Positions 32,359-42,624 of a stretch of DNA of 64,000 nt are shown here, piece by piece. Source of the stretch: Margaritispora aquatica (lineage: Eukaryota; Ascomycota; Leotiomycetes; Helotiales; Discinellaceae); NCBI GenBank assembly GCA_007644065.1, contig VJWN01000011.1, positions 1,256,516-1,320,515 of the forward strand, read 5' to 3'. The position numbers and the translations under genes are program-made. Below the pieces are notes generated by a model. The model made no database searches. It was not told the origin of the DNA and saw nothing but the letters and a program-made list of their open reading frames with translations. Numbering within the stretch: position 1 is the first letter of the stretch; every line of letters starts with the position of its first letter.

Positions 32359-34548
32359 ATGGCCACGGAGAAGAAGAAAAATAAGAAGCAAAAGCGACGC
32401 ATCGAGGCTAGTGAAGTAGAAAGTGAGCATGAGCGTTATGTTATAGAAAAGGTCAAGAATCTAGCCGAACATACAAACGAGCAATGTCTGGATCAAATTG
32501 GAAGTTACTCGGAGCATCTCATATCTGAGACCGCTTCAGGACATGTGATGGAGACGGAGAAAGAAAAGCGGAAGAAGCAGAAGAAAAAGACGAAGAAACG
32601 AGATTCAAACAGCGAGGATGAAGTATTCTCCGGGATTAAAGTCAATAATACAGCCGAACATGTAGGCGAGCAAGATTTGGAACATCTTGGAATTTCTCTC
32701 CAGAAACCTGATTCTGAGAGCCCTCCTGAAGCTACAGTAGGAAAGAAGAAGAAAAAGCACAAGAAGCACAATAAACGCTTCGGGATCAAGGAGACAAAAG
32801 CAGAACATAAGACTTCTATTTTAAGAACTATTGAGGATATAGGTGGAGACGTGGACGAGCAAGTCCTTGGTACTTTTGGAAGCTTTCTAGAGCAACCCGT
32901 ACTGGTACCCTCTGAATCAAGTGCCTTACAGTCCCAACCGATAGAGCTCAAGAACGTCCGCAATCAAGGCAATGAGGCCCTCTCAAAATTGACAGCTCAG
33001 CGTAGCCAGAAAAAGTGGGAGTTGGGGCACTCTATGGGTCGACATTCTGAGAAAGAGAAAAGAACTGATCATGAGTCTTGTTCCGAGCAACAGAGAATAC
33101 TTACCCAGAGGCATAAGAAAGAGAAAGAAAGTCTTCAGACTCGGAGAGTGATCCAGATTGAAGAGCCCAATATTTCACGGCCAGAAAAGTGCAGCCCAGT
33201 TGAAAACAATTCAAGGGCTGCTATTGGGCAAATAGAAGGAACGAGAAGTCACTCTCAAGAGCGTACAGATTGGAAACAACAACTGGGCGAGAGAAAGTCG
33301 GACCAAAAATTGTGGACTGACGAGGAGAAGGCGGATTGGAAGGCATTGATCCTCAAACAGAGCAGGAGGAGATATATCTTCAAAAGCTCGATATCAAATA
33401 GCCAGGATGCTTCTGCTCCTGACGTTGCTCAAACAGCGACTGATGGTAGACAAAATGATTCTTCTGCTCTAGTTACCGAGATGTCATCTGGAATCGAGGG
33501 AAGTTCACTGCAAGATGTGATCATGTTGGATGCGGAAGACGATAGACCCGAGCTCGAAGCTGTACTCAAATCCGTGGAGACGCAAAATTCCAAACCAGGA
33601 TCTACATCTCTGAAATTCAAGATCAAATGTTCAAGCTCTGAGACTAGCAGGGGAGTAAATCAGAAAATGGATACCATAAATCAAAGACCTGAAATCGAGC
33701 CCCGACAGAAATCAGATTTCATACATCAGCAAATGGATAGCCCGGAGGATGAATACAGCTTGGATTATCCTAAGCTGATCTTATCTAGGACGCAGGTTAA
33801 ACACAGCTTTTCTGCTGAGTTGCAGTCTGGTTTTGAGACGCATATTGATGACACAGTTCCAACGATGCCAAATGAGCCAACTGCGAAGAAAGCAGATGAT
33901 AGCAGCAGCAAAAAAAGATCGTGCAAGCAGTGGAAGATGAAAGTTTTCCAAGGTCACCCAAGGTTCAGGGCCCTTAAAAGTGTTCATGGCAAGGCTCAGT
34001 CAGATTGGATGCAGTACCATGAATATGACAAAAAATCTCAGATGACGAAGGAACACGTTGAGGAATGGAAGAAATTGATCAAAAATCAGGGTGGTGATGT
34101 TATGCGGCTCTACAATGAACTCGAAGTTAGCACCAAAGCTGTCTTCAACGACCCGCCAGGCAGAAATAACGCCGCTCCAACTTTTCTCTCTCGATCTGCC
34201 GTTCTGCGGCCCTTACCAAAAATCGATCTCAGCGGTTGGGACAGAGGAAAAATGGATGGTATCAAGAGAGAGAATTGCGACATTCCTATCAAGCTCGAGA
34301 ACATCCCGGACAATCCTGTGAGAGTCCTTGGTAAGAGGAAGCGGAGCAGGAGTCCAGCTCCCAGCCCAGAAGAGGGACACTCTAAGAGTCTCAGGTCTGG
34401 GCACATATACTTTGCTAATGAAAGTTCCAAATCAACAGATATCAGACCCGAAGCCTCCAAGCAGAAAGAGAAAACAAACGCCCGCACCATCAGTGATTCG
34501 TATGCTGCAAAACTGATTCTGCCTAAGCCTTCGCGACGAGATGGATGA
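32359..34548 (+). CDS. hypothetical Lys-rich protein with three tandem modules
   Basis: First ATG of the downstream frame; the frame itself is open from 32215. 729 residues. Three consecutive modules of about 60 residues occupy roughly 32368-32556, 32557-32742 and 32743-32925. Each starts with a poly-Lys block (KKKNKKQKRR, KRKKQKKKTKK, KKKKKHKKHNK), continues with an acidic helix and ends in an EQ..L..GS/GI-type segment. Downstream are WTDEEKADWKALILKQ and QWKMKVFQGHPRFRALKSVHGKAQSD-type helical stretches and a nuclear localisation-like GKRKRSRSPAPSPEE. Probably nuclear. No known domain recognised. It is likely the same gene as the ORF at 31573-32214. Confidence 0.55.
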   Translation: MATEKKKNKKQKRRIEASEVESEHERYVIEKVKNLAEHTNEQCLDQIGSYSEHLISETASGHVMETEKEKRKKQKKKTKKRDSNSEDEVFSGIKVNNTAEHVGEQDLEHLGISLQKPDSESPPEATVGKKKKKHKKHNKRFGIKETKAEHKTSILRTIEDIGGDVDEQVLGTFGSFLEQPVLVPSESSALQSQPIELKNVRNQGNEALSKLTAQRSQKKWELGHSMGRHSEKEKRTDHESCSEQQRILTQRHKKEKESLQTRRVIQIEEPNISRPEKCSPVENNSRAAIGQIEGTRSHSQERTDWKQQLGERKSDQKLWTDEEKADWKALILKQSRRRYIFKSSISNSQDASAPDVAQTATDGRQNDSSALVTEMSSGIEGSSLQDVIMLDAEDDRPELEAVLKSVETQNSKPGSTSLKFKIKCSSSETSRGVNQKMDTINQRPEIEPRQKSDFIHQQMDSPEDEYSLDYPKLILSRTQVKHSFSAELQSGFETHIDDTVPTMPNEPTAKKADDSSSKKRSCKQWKMKVFQGHPRFRALKSVHGKAQSDWMQYHEYDKKSQMTKEHVEEWKKLIKNQGGDVMRLYNELEVSTKAVFNDPPGRNNAAPTFLSRSAVLRPLPKIDLSGWDRGKMDGIKRENCDIPIKLENIPDNPVRVLGKRKRSRSPAPSPEEGHSKSLRSGHIYFANESSKSTDIRPEASKQKEKTNARTISDSYAAKLILPKPSRRDG

Positions 34549-35753
34549 GGTGGATGAGGTGGATGAGGATGGCTTTTCGCATATTCTGGTTGCAGCGCGG
34601 ATCGATTTGGGGATTTTAACAAGGCTCGGATTTGGCGGAGAAGGACTCATGGAGAGATGAATGGCATTGACTGAAGCTCTTTAATTGCTACTATATCACC
34701 TTCGTGACTATGGGGCGTAGTCTAGCGATTATCTTTGCGTTGATTATTGCAAACCATGCCCTAGAGAACGATGAATTGATTGAGTAATGTCACTTACAAG
34801 ATGCCTGCTGGCTACCCAGTCTACAATGACTCAGAATAAAATCCAACATTCAAATCTTCTTCCTCAGGCCCGCAATGTGATCAAACTAGGCTAATTTACT
34901 ATTTTTCTACCAGTATCATGAAGAGACATGAGCTGCCTTTGCAAAAAGAGTGCAATGTGCGTTATAAGCATGTCTGTGTCCACGTACGAGGAGTTGAAGT
35001 ATGAAGGTATCCCATTGTTGAAAATAATTGACTAGAAGGTCCTGATATTGATCGAGAACAGGTCGTCAGATTTGGATTGAGATCTCAGAGCGTTGCTGAT
35101 CTCCAGAAGCTCTTTCAACAGAGTGCCTTGCGTACACTGCATGGTAGATTCAAAAATCATGCAAGGAGGTAGGTAGACAGGTAGATATTTACATATCAGG
35201 CCTTAAAACTTGACTTCTTAAATGTTTGACGTTGGTCGAAACTACTTGGAAATGCTACATCAGATGAACCTTGATGCTTTAAGTATCTAACATGGTCATT
35301 GAGGTTAACTGGAAGAATGATCTATGTTAGAATAGCAATGCAAATCTTTGTCTGGTAGGACAAGGATAAAGGAGAAGGAGATACCTGCCCACCTACCTAT
35401 TTGCTCTTGTCTAAAGGAGTTTTCCTTAATTACTTAGGCTCCGTTAGCTGACTAGTTTGAGATGTTTTACTGAAAATAACCATATGAATGACATAACTAG
35501 CAAAAGAACAGAGAACTAAGGTACCTACTTAGACCAAAGCACGTTCTGAGAGTGCGAAATAAAACCGCATATCCCAAAAGCACACCCTGATCGAGCCCAG
35601 CTCGCCCGACCCCATCTAGAACGTCAGGTGACCTCGCCTAATCTCCTAGATTAGGCTGCATCGCCTTTAAGTCCCTCCTTCCCAACCACAACAAACACGG
35701 AGAGCAAGCAGCAACTTTCTTCTACAACTACATAGCTCCATAACAACACCAAC
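34549..35753. other. intergenic, AT-rich, with a perfect palindrome near the right end
   Basis: Contains GGTGGATGA direct repeats at the 3' end of the previous ORF, short GTAGGTAG/ACCTACCTA words, and the inverted repeat at 35636-35656. No ORF is supported. Confidence 0.5.
35636..35656. promoter_or_regulatory. perfect 9-bp inverted repeat, 98 bp upstream of the pseudocaspase start
   Basis: Arms GCCTAATCT and AGATTAGGC are exact reverse complements around CCT. Symmetry and promoter-proximal position suggest a dimeric transcription-factor site. A second gene in the window (31573) has a different palindrome at the same distance. Confidence 0.5.
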
Positions 35754-37882
35754 ATGGATTCTCCACCGAGCAAGAAAGAGCTCCTTGATAAGAACAAAGC
35801 ACGTTATGCAAATGCTAGCTACCGCGAGACTCATGCTTTGCTGATTCACTGGTAAGTTTCGATTTCATTCCTGCACTTGGTGTCTTTTCTTCGATTATAT
35901 CTTCTTCCATATTACTTTTCTTCCACTTACCTATACTCTTATCTGTACCCTGTCCTCCGCACAAAGAGAATTACAATCAAACTAACTTTCTTCAAACAGG
36001 GAGGATGATGATCTAAAGGCTCGTAGCGAACTTCGAGGTCTGGAGTTTGTTTTGCGTGACAAGTACGCCGTCACAACACGTCTGGTATCCATCCCCACCC
36101 GTGAATACCTCGACGAGAATGCCCAACTCTTTGCTTCTGGCCCACAGCGAACCTTCGAGAAAGAGCTTAAGCAGTTCCTGCATCTGTACGCTGCACCTGA
36201 TATCCTGTTGATTGTTGTCTACCTGGGAAGAGGCAACTACGACAACAAGTTTACATTCACTTTGAAGGGAGCTCGGTAAATAACCCCTTCGACTTTTGAC
36301 ATGTTTTGGATCTGGACTAACAATGAGTCAGTGATGATGTTGCACAAAAACAAACCACTCCAGAGATTAAGTGGTCGTTTGAGAAGAGTGGTTTGCTCCA
36401 GGCACTTTGTGATGTGGTTATCTTTATGGACCTTAGAGGAATTACAGAGCAAAACAACCCCTACTTCGACTACGAAGATGTACTCTTCATGAAGGGCAAT
36501 CATCTGAACCAGTTGATGATTAGCTTTGGTAACCCTGAGTCACCTGGCAACTATGACAAGCCTTTCGCTTTCACAAAGATCCTCCGCGACTCTCTCAGAA
36601 ACATGAGCAACAAGTCACATGTTGGGATCAGTGAAGCTTTCAGGAGCGTGGTCAATCATCTTGTTCGTGCTGAAGATCATGGCGGTCTCGCTTTTCAACC
36701 TGTGAGATATCAGTTTGGCAAGTTTAAGGATGACATTGTTCTTGTTACCTTCGATGTGGCTACCCACTCTACGAATATTCTCAAAGGAGTTGGCGATTAT
36801 AAGTGGGGACCCATGGGTAAGCAAACATGTTGAAGTTGTATTACAAAAATCACTAACCTGTGACTTCAGGTCCACTTCCACCAAAATGGGTGAAAGTCAT
36901 CGATAATGCAGACCCATACTGGAGAGGTTACTACTGTGACCCTGCTGGAAAATGCCATTCAACTAGACCTTGGAACTCAGCGAGTTTCTCACCTAAGGAA
37001 CTTTGGGATACCACTAAGTTCGTAGAGGCAGCACAACGAAAGGTTGTGAACCGATTGATCAAGAATCCTCTCTCCCCTGATGAAAAAATTTCAAAGGATG
37101 CAGAAGAATATGAAAATGCTCTCGATGACTTTGCTGATGGAATGAGAGAGCCTTTACTTACTCATCTTGAAGCTAGGCGTCTCGAGGAACTTGCTCGAAA
37201 GGAAGCGGCTATGGTTGCGGCTGCCGAAGTCGCTCGAGTAGACTTTGAACGTCGTGAAGCCGCCCGCCTTGAAGCAGTTCGCATTGAAGCAGCTCGTGTT
37301 GAAGCAGTTCAGCGTCAAGAAGCTGAAGCTGAAGCTGCTCGAGTACAAGCTGAGAGTATCGAAGTTCTGAGGCAAGAGAAGGCGGCACGCGAAAGACAAT
37401 CCAAGGAGGAAGAAGCAGCTCGTCAAGCAAATATTCGTATCGAAGAAGACCGCCTTCGTCTTGAGAGAGACCAGGAGCGCATCCGTGTCGAGGAGGCAAA
37501 TAAAGAGGCCCTCAGAAATGCTAAGGAGCTGGAGGATCAGGAGGTTCTTGAGCATCTTAAAGCACTTCAGTTACAAGAGGCTATTCAAAATGGGCAAGTA
37601 CCCTTCCCTTTCACTTTCCGTGGCGATGGTCTCTCCCAATCGAGATTCTCAACAAAGCCAAACATGCTTGGAGGTCCAGTCAGAGGCCGAGGTGAAGTCA
37701 AATACTTTGAGTCAGAGTCAAGTTTCCCAGCCAAGCCATCAGTAAAGAAGGAGTATCTTCGACAGCCTGTTTGGGAGGAGCCTCAAGTCCACGTTCCAGA
37801 GCAAGTACGAGAGCCAGCTGCTGTTCAAGTCAAGAAACCCAACGAGAGCGCTTGGGATGCATTTCTGAACAGCCAGAGCTGA
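35754..37882 (+). CDS. caspase-fold pseudoenzyme with WW-like segment and coiled coil
   Basis: Four exons (35754-35851, 36000-36275, 36332-36816, 36870-37882) encode 623 residues. The first 270 residues match, block by block, the caspase-like protein at 42625: HALLIHW against HVLLLHW, DILLIVVYLGRG against SLLVVYYSGHGG, IKWSFEKSGLLQAL then VVIFMDLRG against MNWSAIQPLLENA then LLLLDTCYAG. The catalytic His is Arg110 and the catalytic Cys is Arg160, so it cannot be a cysteine protease. Residues 288-321 (LPPKWVKVID then RGYYCDPAGKCHSTRPW) look like a degenerate WW domain. A coiled coil of Ala/Glu/Arg repeats (about 380-530) and a disordered tail follow. It is probably a regulator or decoy for active caspase-like proteins; that role is inference. 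Confidence 0.8.
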
Positions 37883-39332
37883 ATTTGAATGTTTGTGGAG
37901 GAGACAAATTGCAACATAGGATGCTGGTGATGACTGGGCGTTTTCTGATCTTGGCCGATACAATACAAGGCATGATTTGCGGCTATTGTGGTAATTGTTG
38001 GCCATGGTTGTGTAAGGTGTGGAGGTTCGACAGGCTGCTCTTTATGCCGGCGTGCTACATGTATGTATGGTAGAGAAGAGAAGTAAATCCAAACACGAAT
38101 CAAGAAATCTCAACTTGATTTTACCTTAGTACTAACAAACTTACATATTGTGTATTCTCCTCTTGAATATACTGCCGAGTGGCCATGTGGCAACTGCTTT
38201 GCTCGTACCCTCCCGTCAATTACCAAGCCATGAAATTGTTGGGAAAATGAACTCATGGATATGAAGTTTCTATCGTGTTTATTAACAAACTAAAACATAA
38301 AATTCTTGAATGTCGTGCAGGAAGTCGTCAAGTATCTAACTTGATGTAGCTAGCACTCTATGCCATGCTTTCCTACCCCACATCACTGCATTTGGGTGCG
38401 TTCGTCGCTTTCTTGGCATTTCGAGTTTTGGCTTTATTCTCACCTCTACTCAAACTCAATGTTTTGTGACTGTCTTTTGTTTTGGTTTCCTTTTATATCT
38501 GGTTCGTGGATTGTCCTTTCAGACTGTGTTTCTTTGTAAGCGTACTTTTCTAGGTTTGCCTTGATAGGTGATCTCACAATCTACTCGACTGTGGAGATCA
38601 GTACCTACTGCCAATGATGTCTTGCTTTCTCATGAGTTTCCAACTTCCCGTATGTACCTATGCAGCAACCCGCTTCCTGCACAAGCCCGAGTCACAGAGA
38701 TATGTGGAGAACATCAAGCATACCCACGCCCTTGCCTTTGTTTGTTGGTAGCTGAATGGCGATGATTGGTTGTGCACGGCATCGAACTAAGTATGCTTTC
38801 TCTCGTATGTCGATTCTTTGTTGTCTTATATTGCCTTACTTATATATGGTACAGAAGGAAAAGCTATACATGATGGCAATAAGGGGTCGGTAAGTACTTG
38901 AATGAGGTCGGTATGTATTGATGAGAGTCTTGATCAAAGGAATACGATACTATTGGATGGTCTTCTTCTTTCGTTACAAGCTTTACCGATTCTCTTAACC
39001 TTATTCTGTGGTGATCGGCAGGAGCCAGAGAACGTGCCCCAGTAGGTACAATGTTAATTCACTGTTGGAGCTATCCAGATTGAGAAGGTCCTGATCTTTG
39101 TGCTCTCACTTACCGTCACAGCAGGAGGTACCTGATTGCTCAAGCGCTCTGGTACTCAAGTGCCTTCCGAAAGTGGATTAAATCATGTGAAGAGTAGAGG
39201 TGGTTATTGTCAATATAAAGGTGATTGATTTATTACATTTTCCATCATAATACATAATCCTCCCCTCATTTCGTCACACCTCGAGGAATGCTCTTCCTCT
39301 TCCCGTCCACTCGCTCCACTCGATCCTTCACC
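37883..39332. other. intergenic, nothing recognised
   Basis: The 3' flank of the pseudocaspase and 5' flank of the S41 protease; only short, featureless ORFs. Confidence 0.5.
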
Positions 39333-41946
39333 ATGTATATGATATTGATCCCACTGCTTCTAGCCACCGGAGCAGCAGCAAGTTGCAACGCTGACAACTG
39401 TCTACGTGCTCTAAGGTCAACAAATCGACATTCTGATGCTCGGGCATTCTGTGCTACGTTCACACAAGGAAACGTGACCGTCACGGCCATTCCTACTTAC
39501 GCTGCGCAAGCTTGCGTTGCGAATCAGAATGCTCCTCTATCGTCCAGAATCTCGAGTGCGTGCAGTTGTATTGCTGTGTCGACTCCAGCTGTACCTACAG
39601 CAACTTCGGCCACGATTGTAACTGGAGCTTGTGCGATCGTAAGCAGCTCGTCGTCTGCTCAAAAAGCTTTGCATCCTGCTGGTAAGTGTGATGTTTAATT
39701 TTAAATTTTACAACACTGACAATGGACAGCTACTCCGACTGTCGCAGCTCAGTTGGCCTATGACTGTCTCAATTCGGTTCCGTTGAATAAGACAGCTGCT
39801 ATTGAGCTTGTCAATGCCATGGAGCCGTATTTGGAGTGGCAAAGTGGTGAGTGAAAATGATATGGAATTACAGAAAAAACCTGATCGGTACTCAGATTCT
39901 GCGTACAAGAAAAACCCACCGGCAGACTACTTCTACCCACCTCATGATATCTTCGCATTTCTAGCATCAGTCAGTACAAATCTCCAAGCTGATAAGTATG
40001 CGAACGAGTATGAATTCCAAGAGGATTTATATCAAGTGTTTGCACGTGGACATGATGGTCACTTTATCATGTATCCTGATGCTTTGACGCGGGCATTTCA
40101 ATTTGGTAGGAAGAGATCACTTGTCTCGATTAGCTCGGATGGAATTTCACTTCCTGAGATCAAGATATATGGTATGTCTATTGCTTTCACTTGCATGATA
40201 GTGGTTAAGTGTCTACAGAGGATGTAATCAATTCACCATCTACCGCTTCGACCATCAAATTAATCAATGATATTGATGCTACAACATATGTTGCCAATTT
40301 TGCCTACACTGCTTCTTTCAATCAGGATCCAGACGCCGCCTACAATAGCATGTTCTTCGAGAAGGCATTTTCTGCAGCAGGTGTATCAAGAGGATATTTT
40401 GCTGGAGGTGGACGCATGCGGTAAGCTACATTCTCAGGTGATGGAATTTTCTCACAAGCATAGGTATATCTACCCAGGAGCCAATACAACATTCACGTTC
40501 ATTAATGGCACTACCTTGACTCTCGATAATATTGCAGAAGTCAAAGGGAGTTTTTCGGAAGTTACTGACGGAGCCAGTTTCTACCAACAGTTTTGTGCTC
40601 CTGTATCTGCTTCGACAGGATCTGTTGCTGCAATTGCAGCCGTTGATGCCGATGAGCCCGAAGTCGTGGTTACTGGTTATCCTCCGCCAGTAGTCATCGC
40701 AGACGATGCTATTGCCTCTGGATATTATTTGAATGGAACTGGTTACGAAGATGTCGCCGTCATTAGTCTCTTGGCATTTGAGAATGAATCGCCAGTGGAG
40801 TTCCAAAGCATTGCTGAGCAGTTCTTCGCAAATGCTAAGCGTGATGGAAAGACGAAACTAGTGGTTGATCTTAGTGCGAATGGAGGAGGATACATCTTGC
40901 AAGGTTACGATCTGTTCCGCCAATTGTTCCCTAATATTGTCCAAGATGGATTTTCAAGATTCAGGGAGAACGATATGTTGTTGGCAATATCTGAGATTTA
41001 CTCTGCTCAAGCTGCCGATTTCGATCCACTCACCGCAACTGATGCGCAAGTCAACTACTTCGAGACATTTTACAACTATCGATTCGATCTCAATCCGAGC
41101 AATCAGAAGTTTGAATCATTCAGAGCCAAGTTTGATCCTCACAACTACAAGGGTGATCCATATACTAGTATCATGCAGTGGAATCTAGATGATCCTCTAA
41201 CGACCAATAACGCTACCTATGGAATGGGAATGGATATCACTGGATATGGAAGCAGGAAGAACTTTACTCAGCCATTCGCTGCTGAGGATATTATCATGGT
41301 CAGTATTTCGGTCCCCGGTTGAGTTACAAAGCTAAAGCTAATTTCGCAGCTTTACGACGGATTTTGTGCCTCGACCTGTGTTCTTTTCTCAGAATTTATG
41401 CGAACCCAAGCGGGCGTGAAATCGATAGCCATGGGTGGTCGTCCTAAATTAGGCCCCATTCAAGGCATTGGAGGCATCAAAGGCGCTGAAATTCTCTCCT
41501 GGTCTGCTATCCTGAACAATGCACAAACGGCGCTCAAAACAGCCACACCCGCACAAGCAGCAATTCTCAACCGACTTACTTCGCTCCCCATCCTGCGTTC
41601 ATCAGCTAACGGGATCAATGTTCGTGATAATATCCTTCCTAGTAATGTAAATGATGGGTTACCTGCACAGTTTGTAGTCGAGGAGGCGGATTGTAGACTC
41701 TTTTGGACAGAGACTATGGTTACTGATGTTACGGCTGTGTGGAAAGCTGCTGCTGATGCGGCGTTTAATGGAAAGACTTGCGTGGCTGGTGGGATTGTGA
41801 AGAGGAAGCGGAATGTGGTGAGAAAGAGCAGAATACAGACACGTAAAGTTGTTGGTGAAGCTGTGGCTGCTAAGAGAGAGCGTGTAGAAAAGAGAGTGCT
41901 GAGTGAGGACTGGATTGCTAGACATGTTGTTAAAGCTATTCCTTAA
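39333..41946 (+). CDS. secreted S41-family serine protease (UstP/CPAF-like)
   Basis: Six exons (39333-39681, 39730-39846, 39896-40171, 40219-40420, 40464-41298, 41350-41946) with consistent phases give 791 residues. A signal peptide (MYMILIPLLLATGAAAS) is followed by a Cys-rich N-terminal domain. The S41 core includes HDIFAFLASV, ARGHDGHF, TKLVVDLSANGGG and the nucleophile region LYDGFCASTCVLFSEFM (Ser601). Several NxT/NxS sites fit secretion. The last 60 residues carry many dibasic sites (VKRKRN, AAKRER, EKRVL), possible Kex2 cleavage points. Related S41 proteins occur in fungal RiPP clusters, but I see no UstY-type oxidase or precursor peptide here. It lies between the two caspase-fold genes in the same orientation. 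Confidence 0.9.
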
Positions 41947-42624
41947 GTTAAGAGTCCGGAAGCTTGGGTACTTTGGGCTCGGGAGTGGTGTTTTGGGAGG
42001 GGTTAAGAAAGTTATCATTGGTGGAATGAGTGCGCTGCACTGTGTTGTGCTGTGCTGTATTGCATGGTGTTTCTGGTATTACAAAGTAATCTTTGACCAG
42101 TAGATGAGTGAATGTAGAGATATCAAATTTCAGGCAGTCAAATCGAAGGTAACATCGAGGTCGTTTGATGGGTGGCAGGCCAACTCTCGGAGTTTAAGGG
42201 GCTGACCTTTCTCGCTTAACTTGTTCTTGCTAAGCCAGAAGGTGAACTTCTGTCTCTCTGTCTTCCTCCTCTTCTCTTTCTGTCTGCTTTTATCTACCCT
42301 TTTCAAAGACTTCTATTTGATCTACACTTCTCGGTGGCCGTTGATCGTTATTCAACCTAGGAATCAATTTGAAACACACTTTGAGAATAGGTCAAATTGA
42401 CGCGTGTTTGTTTGCTCCGCAGTGCTGGCTTCAGGACCAGCAGAGAACAGTGCTTGATCATCAAGTTGTGTGTGGTGATAGGAGGTGATTTATATCTGCA
42501 AATACTGGGTGGGAGTCACCAAGTAGTTATTTAGGATGATGCTGATTGTGGCAGAAGATTTTTGGGGGTGAGAGGATCGGAGAGTTATATCGAGTGTCCG
42601 CAGATTTGCAGATTAAAAAGCAAA
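41947..42624. other. intergenic, nothing recognised
   Basis: The 3' flank of the protease and promoter of the caspase-like gene, with CT-rich tracts around 42250-42320. Confidence 0.5.
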
